From the NCBI RefSeq assembly GCF_021729075.1, contig NZ_JAJSAQ010000003.1, positions 490,535 through 554,534 on the forward strand: a DNA stretch of 64,000 nucleotides, written 5' to 3'. Under the pieces are notes generated by a model. That model saw only the letters and a list, made by a program, of their open reading frames with translations, was not told where the DNA came from and ran no database searches. The first letter of the stretch is position 1; every line of letters starts with the position of its first letter. Below, one piece after another: positions 62,200 through 64,000 of this stretch. Source of the stretch: Microbulbifer guangxiensis (GTDB lineage Bacteria; Pseudomonadota; Gammaproteobacteria; Pseudomonadales; Cellvibrionaceae). The position numbers were made by a program, and so were the translations under genes.

Positions 62200-64000
62200 A
62201 TGAATCGCTACCCCCTCTGGAAATATCTCCTGATTCTCGCGGTGGTGGGCCTGGGCTTCCTCTACGCCGCCCCCAACCTCTATAAACCCGACCCGGCCGT
62301 ACAGATCTCCGGCCAGTCCAGCGCCATGGTGGTGGGCGAGAATGTCCTCGACAAGGCCCGCAAGGCCCTGGACGAGGCGGGCATCGAGTATTTCGGCGGT
62401 GAAGTGGGCGACAAGGCCATCCTGCTGCGCCTCAAGTCCATCGAAGAGCAATTGCCGGCCAAGCGCGCCATTCAGCAGGCCCTGGGTCACAGCGACTATG
62501 TGGTAGCCCTGAACCTGGCCTCCACCACGCCGGAGTGGCTGAGTAACCTGGGCGCCAGCCCGATGAAGCTGGGCCTGGACCTGGCCGGTGGTGTGCACTT
62601 CCTGATGGAAGTTGATACCAACACCATCGTGCGCACCAATATGGACGGGTACCTGCAGGACGTGAAGGCCAAGCTGCGTGCCGCCAAGGCACGCTACCGC
62701 AGCGTCGACCTGGTGGATGACCGCGAGATCGTGGCACGCTTCCGCGACGAGGAGCTGCGCGACCTGGGGATGTCCACCATGCGCAAGGAATTCCCGCAGC
62801 TGCAGCTGGTGGAAGCCGGCAGCGGCAGCAATCTCGAGATCCGCGCCTCCCTGGCCGAGCAGGAAATCAAGCAGCTCGAGGATTACGCGGTCACCCAGAA
62901 CCTAACCACCCTGCGCAACCGGGTCAACGAGCTGGGTGTTGCTGAGCCCATCGTCCAGCGCCAGGGCGCTAACCGGATCGTGGTGGAGCTGCCCGGCGTG
63001 CAGGACACCGCCGAGGCGAAGCGCATCATCGGCAAGACCGCCAACCTGGAATATCGGATGGAGGCCCGGCCCGATGCGCTGGTGACCAACAAGGAGTACT
63101 TCGAGTACCGCAACGAGCAACAGCGGCAGCTTCGTGGCGGCGCCTGGCTCGAGCGCAAGGTCATCATCAAGGGTGACCGGGTGACCGATGCCCGCGTCGG
63201 CTACGACGAGAGCGGTTTCCCGCAGGTGAATATCACCCTCGACTCCCGCGGTGGCGAACTGATGCATCGCGCCACCTGGAAGAATGTCGGTCGCAGCATG
63301 GGCACCCTGTTCATCGAGAGCCGCTTTGTACCGGAAACCACCACCGATGCCGAGGGCAATGAGGTGGTGGTGCAGCGCCGCACGGATGACAAGAAGATCA
63401 TCAGCCTGGCCACCGTGCAGAGCGCCCTGGGCCGCCAGTTCCGTATCACCGGCCTGGACAGCCCCGCCGAGGCGCAGGAACTGGCGCTGCTGCTGCGTGC
63501 CGGTGCCCTGGCCGCCCCCATGTACTTCGTGGAAGAGCGGGTGATCGGCCCGTCCCTCGGTGCGGACAACATCAAGGTGGGTGTGACTTCCGTGCAGATC
63601 GGCCTGCTGGCGGTGCTGGTCTGTATGCTGTTGTTCTACCGCGTCTTCGGCCTGGCGGCGAACATTGCCCTGGCGGTAAACCTGATCCTGCTGGTAGCGG
63701 TGATGTCGATCCTCGGTGCCACCCTGACCCTGCCGGGTATCGCCGGTATTGTACTGACCGTGGGTATGGCGGTAGATGCCAACGTGCTGATCTTCTCGCG
63801 AATACGGGAGGAGCTACGAAACGGCATGCCACCCCAGTCGGCGATCAGTGCCGGTTTCGACAACGCCTTCAGCACCATCGTGGATGCCAACATCACCACA
63901 CTGATCGTGGCGGTGATCCTCTATGCCATCGGTTCTGGCCCGGTACAGGGATTCGCGGTAACCCTGTCCATCGGTATCCTGACCTCCATGTTCAGCGCGA
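62200..64000 (+). CDS. secD: Protein translocase subunit SecD, 3' truncated by window
   Basis: SecD works with SecF in the Sec membrane complex and uses the proton gradient to drive late steps of protein export. About 600 codons are present and the gene runs off the end. The N-terminal helix is MNRYPLWKYLLILAVVGLGF. The SecD family motif GLDLAGGVHFLMEVD follows near 125, and the large periplasmic P1 domain comes next. The C-terminal membrane part begins near 460 with the RND-type motif VDANVLIFSRIREEL at about 524. GAGAGCAGC precedes the ATG. The frame was checked by translating the sequence directly. Confidence 0.95.
   Translation, partial: MNRYPLWKYLLILAVVGLGFLYAAPNLYKPDPAVQISGQSSAMVVGENVLDKARKALDEAGIEYFGGEVGDKAILLRLKSIEEQLPAKRAIQQALGHSDYVVALNLASTTPEWLSNLGASPMKLGLDLAGGVHFLMEVDTNTIVRTNMDGYLQDVKAKLRAAKARYRSVDLVDDREIVARFRDEELRDLGMSTMRKEFPQLQLVEAGSGSNLEIRASLAEQEIKQLEDYAVTQNLTTLRNRVNELGVAEPIVQRQGANRIVVELPGVQDTAEAKRIIGKTANLEYRMEARPDALVTNKEYFEYRNEQQRQLRGGAWLERKVIIKGDRVTDARVGYDESGFPQVNITLDSRGGELMHRATWKNVGRSMGTLFIESRFVPETTTDAEGNEVVVQRRTDDKKIISLATVQSALGRQFRITGLDSPAEAQELALLLRAGALAAPMYFVEERVIGPSLGADNIKVGVTSVQIGLLAVLVCMLLFYRVFGLAANIALAVNLILLVAVMSILGATLTLPGIAGIVLTVGMAVDANVLIFSRIREELRNGMPPQSAISAGFDNAFSTIVDANITTLIVAVILYAIGSGPVQGFAVTLSIGILTSMFSA

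Overview
The window is a stretch of GC-rich gammaproteobacterial chromosome with one AT-rich island. The organism is most likely a marine heterotroph near Cellvibrionales/Microbulbifer; this is inferred from gene content and order, as no rRNA is present. Supporting signs are the fused nuoCD gene, the neighbourhoods bamB-der, lptFG/pepA-holC-valS and queA-tgt-secD, and a lipoprotein beta-N-acetylhexosaminidase. Most genes are housekeeping genes on GC-rich DNA (for example 40 of 60 bases are G/C at 43501-43560). The island is much poorer in GC (15 of 60 at 55021-55080).

Layout. 1-3830: the bamB tail, der, a succinate-semialdehyde-type dehydrogenase and trmO. 3865-7612: a small exported protein, then a three-gene periplasmic thiol-redox cluster (DsbD/ScsB-like, thioredoxin-fold single-Cys protein, ScsD-like). 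7785-9968: an MBL-fold hydrolase and a GltS glutamate symporter. 10140-25595: a ferritin-like protein and the complete complex I operon nuoA-B-CD-E-F-G-H-I-J-K-L-M-N on the minus strand, with many stop/start overlaps. 26020-32279: an accessory stretch with a secreted beta-helix protein, two small membrane proteins and three consecutive DUF1254/DUF1214 proteins. 32462-40769: valS, an acidic unknown protein, holC and pepA on the minus strand, and lptF-lptG on the plus strand. 40796-51730: an RDD protein, an exported unknown, hexosaminidase, methyltransferase, GMC oxidoreductase, rlmA, tadA, a K+-channel-like protein, a Bcr/CflA transporter and a quinone-oxidoreductase-type dehydrogenase. 59544-64000: tRNA-Leu(CAA), queA, tgt and the start of secD.

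The most interesting region is 52565-58651. It is an AT-rich, translationally coupled four-gene operon: a MoxR-type AAA+ ATPase, a 138-aa protein, a protein joining a degenerate vWA-like domain to a predicted beta-propeller, and an 899-aa protein with an N-terminal domain, an alpha-helical repeat region and a C-terminal predicted propeller. I read it as a MoxR-vWA-beta-propeller (bpX) ternary system, a class predicted by comparative genomics to act in biological conflict and, as far as I know, largely uncharacterised by experiment. It lies on the side faced by the 3' end of tRNA-Leu. It is separated from that tRNA by about 2.4 copies of a roughly 179-bp tandem repeat whose hairpins are preserved between copies. 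No integrase or transposase is visible.

Other non-coding structure includes a near-perfect 30-bp inverted repeat between holC and pepA that looks like a dispersed palindromic element, strong hairpins between bamB and der, a bidirectional terminator between the DUF1254 cluster and valS, and good sigma70-type promoters for tRNA-Leu and for secD. No yajC lies between tgt and secD.
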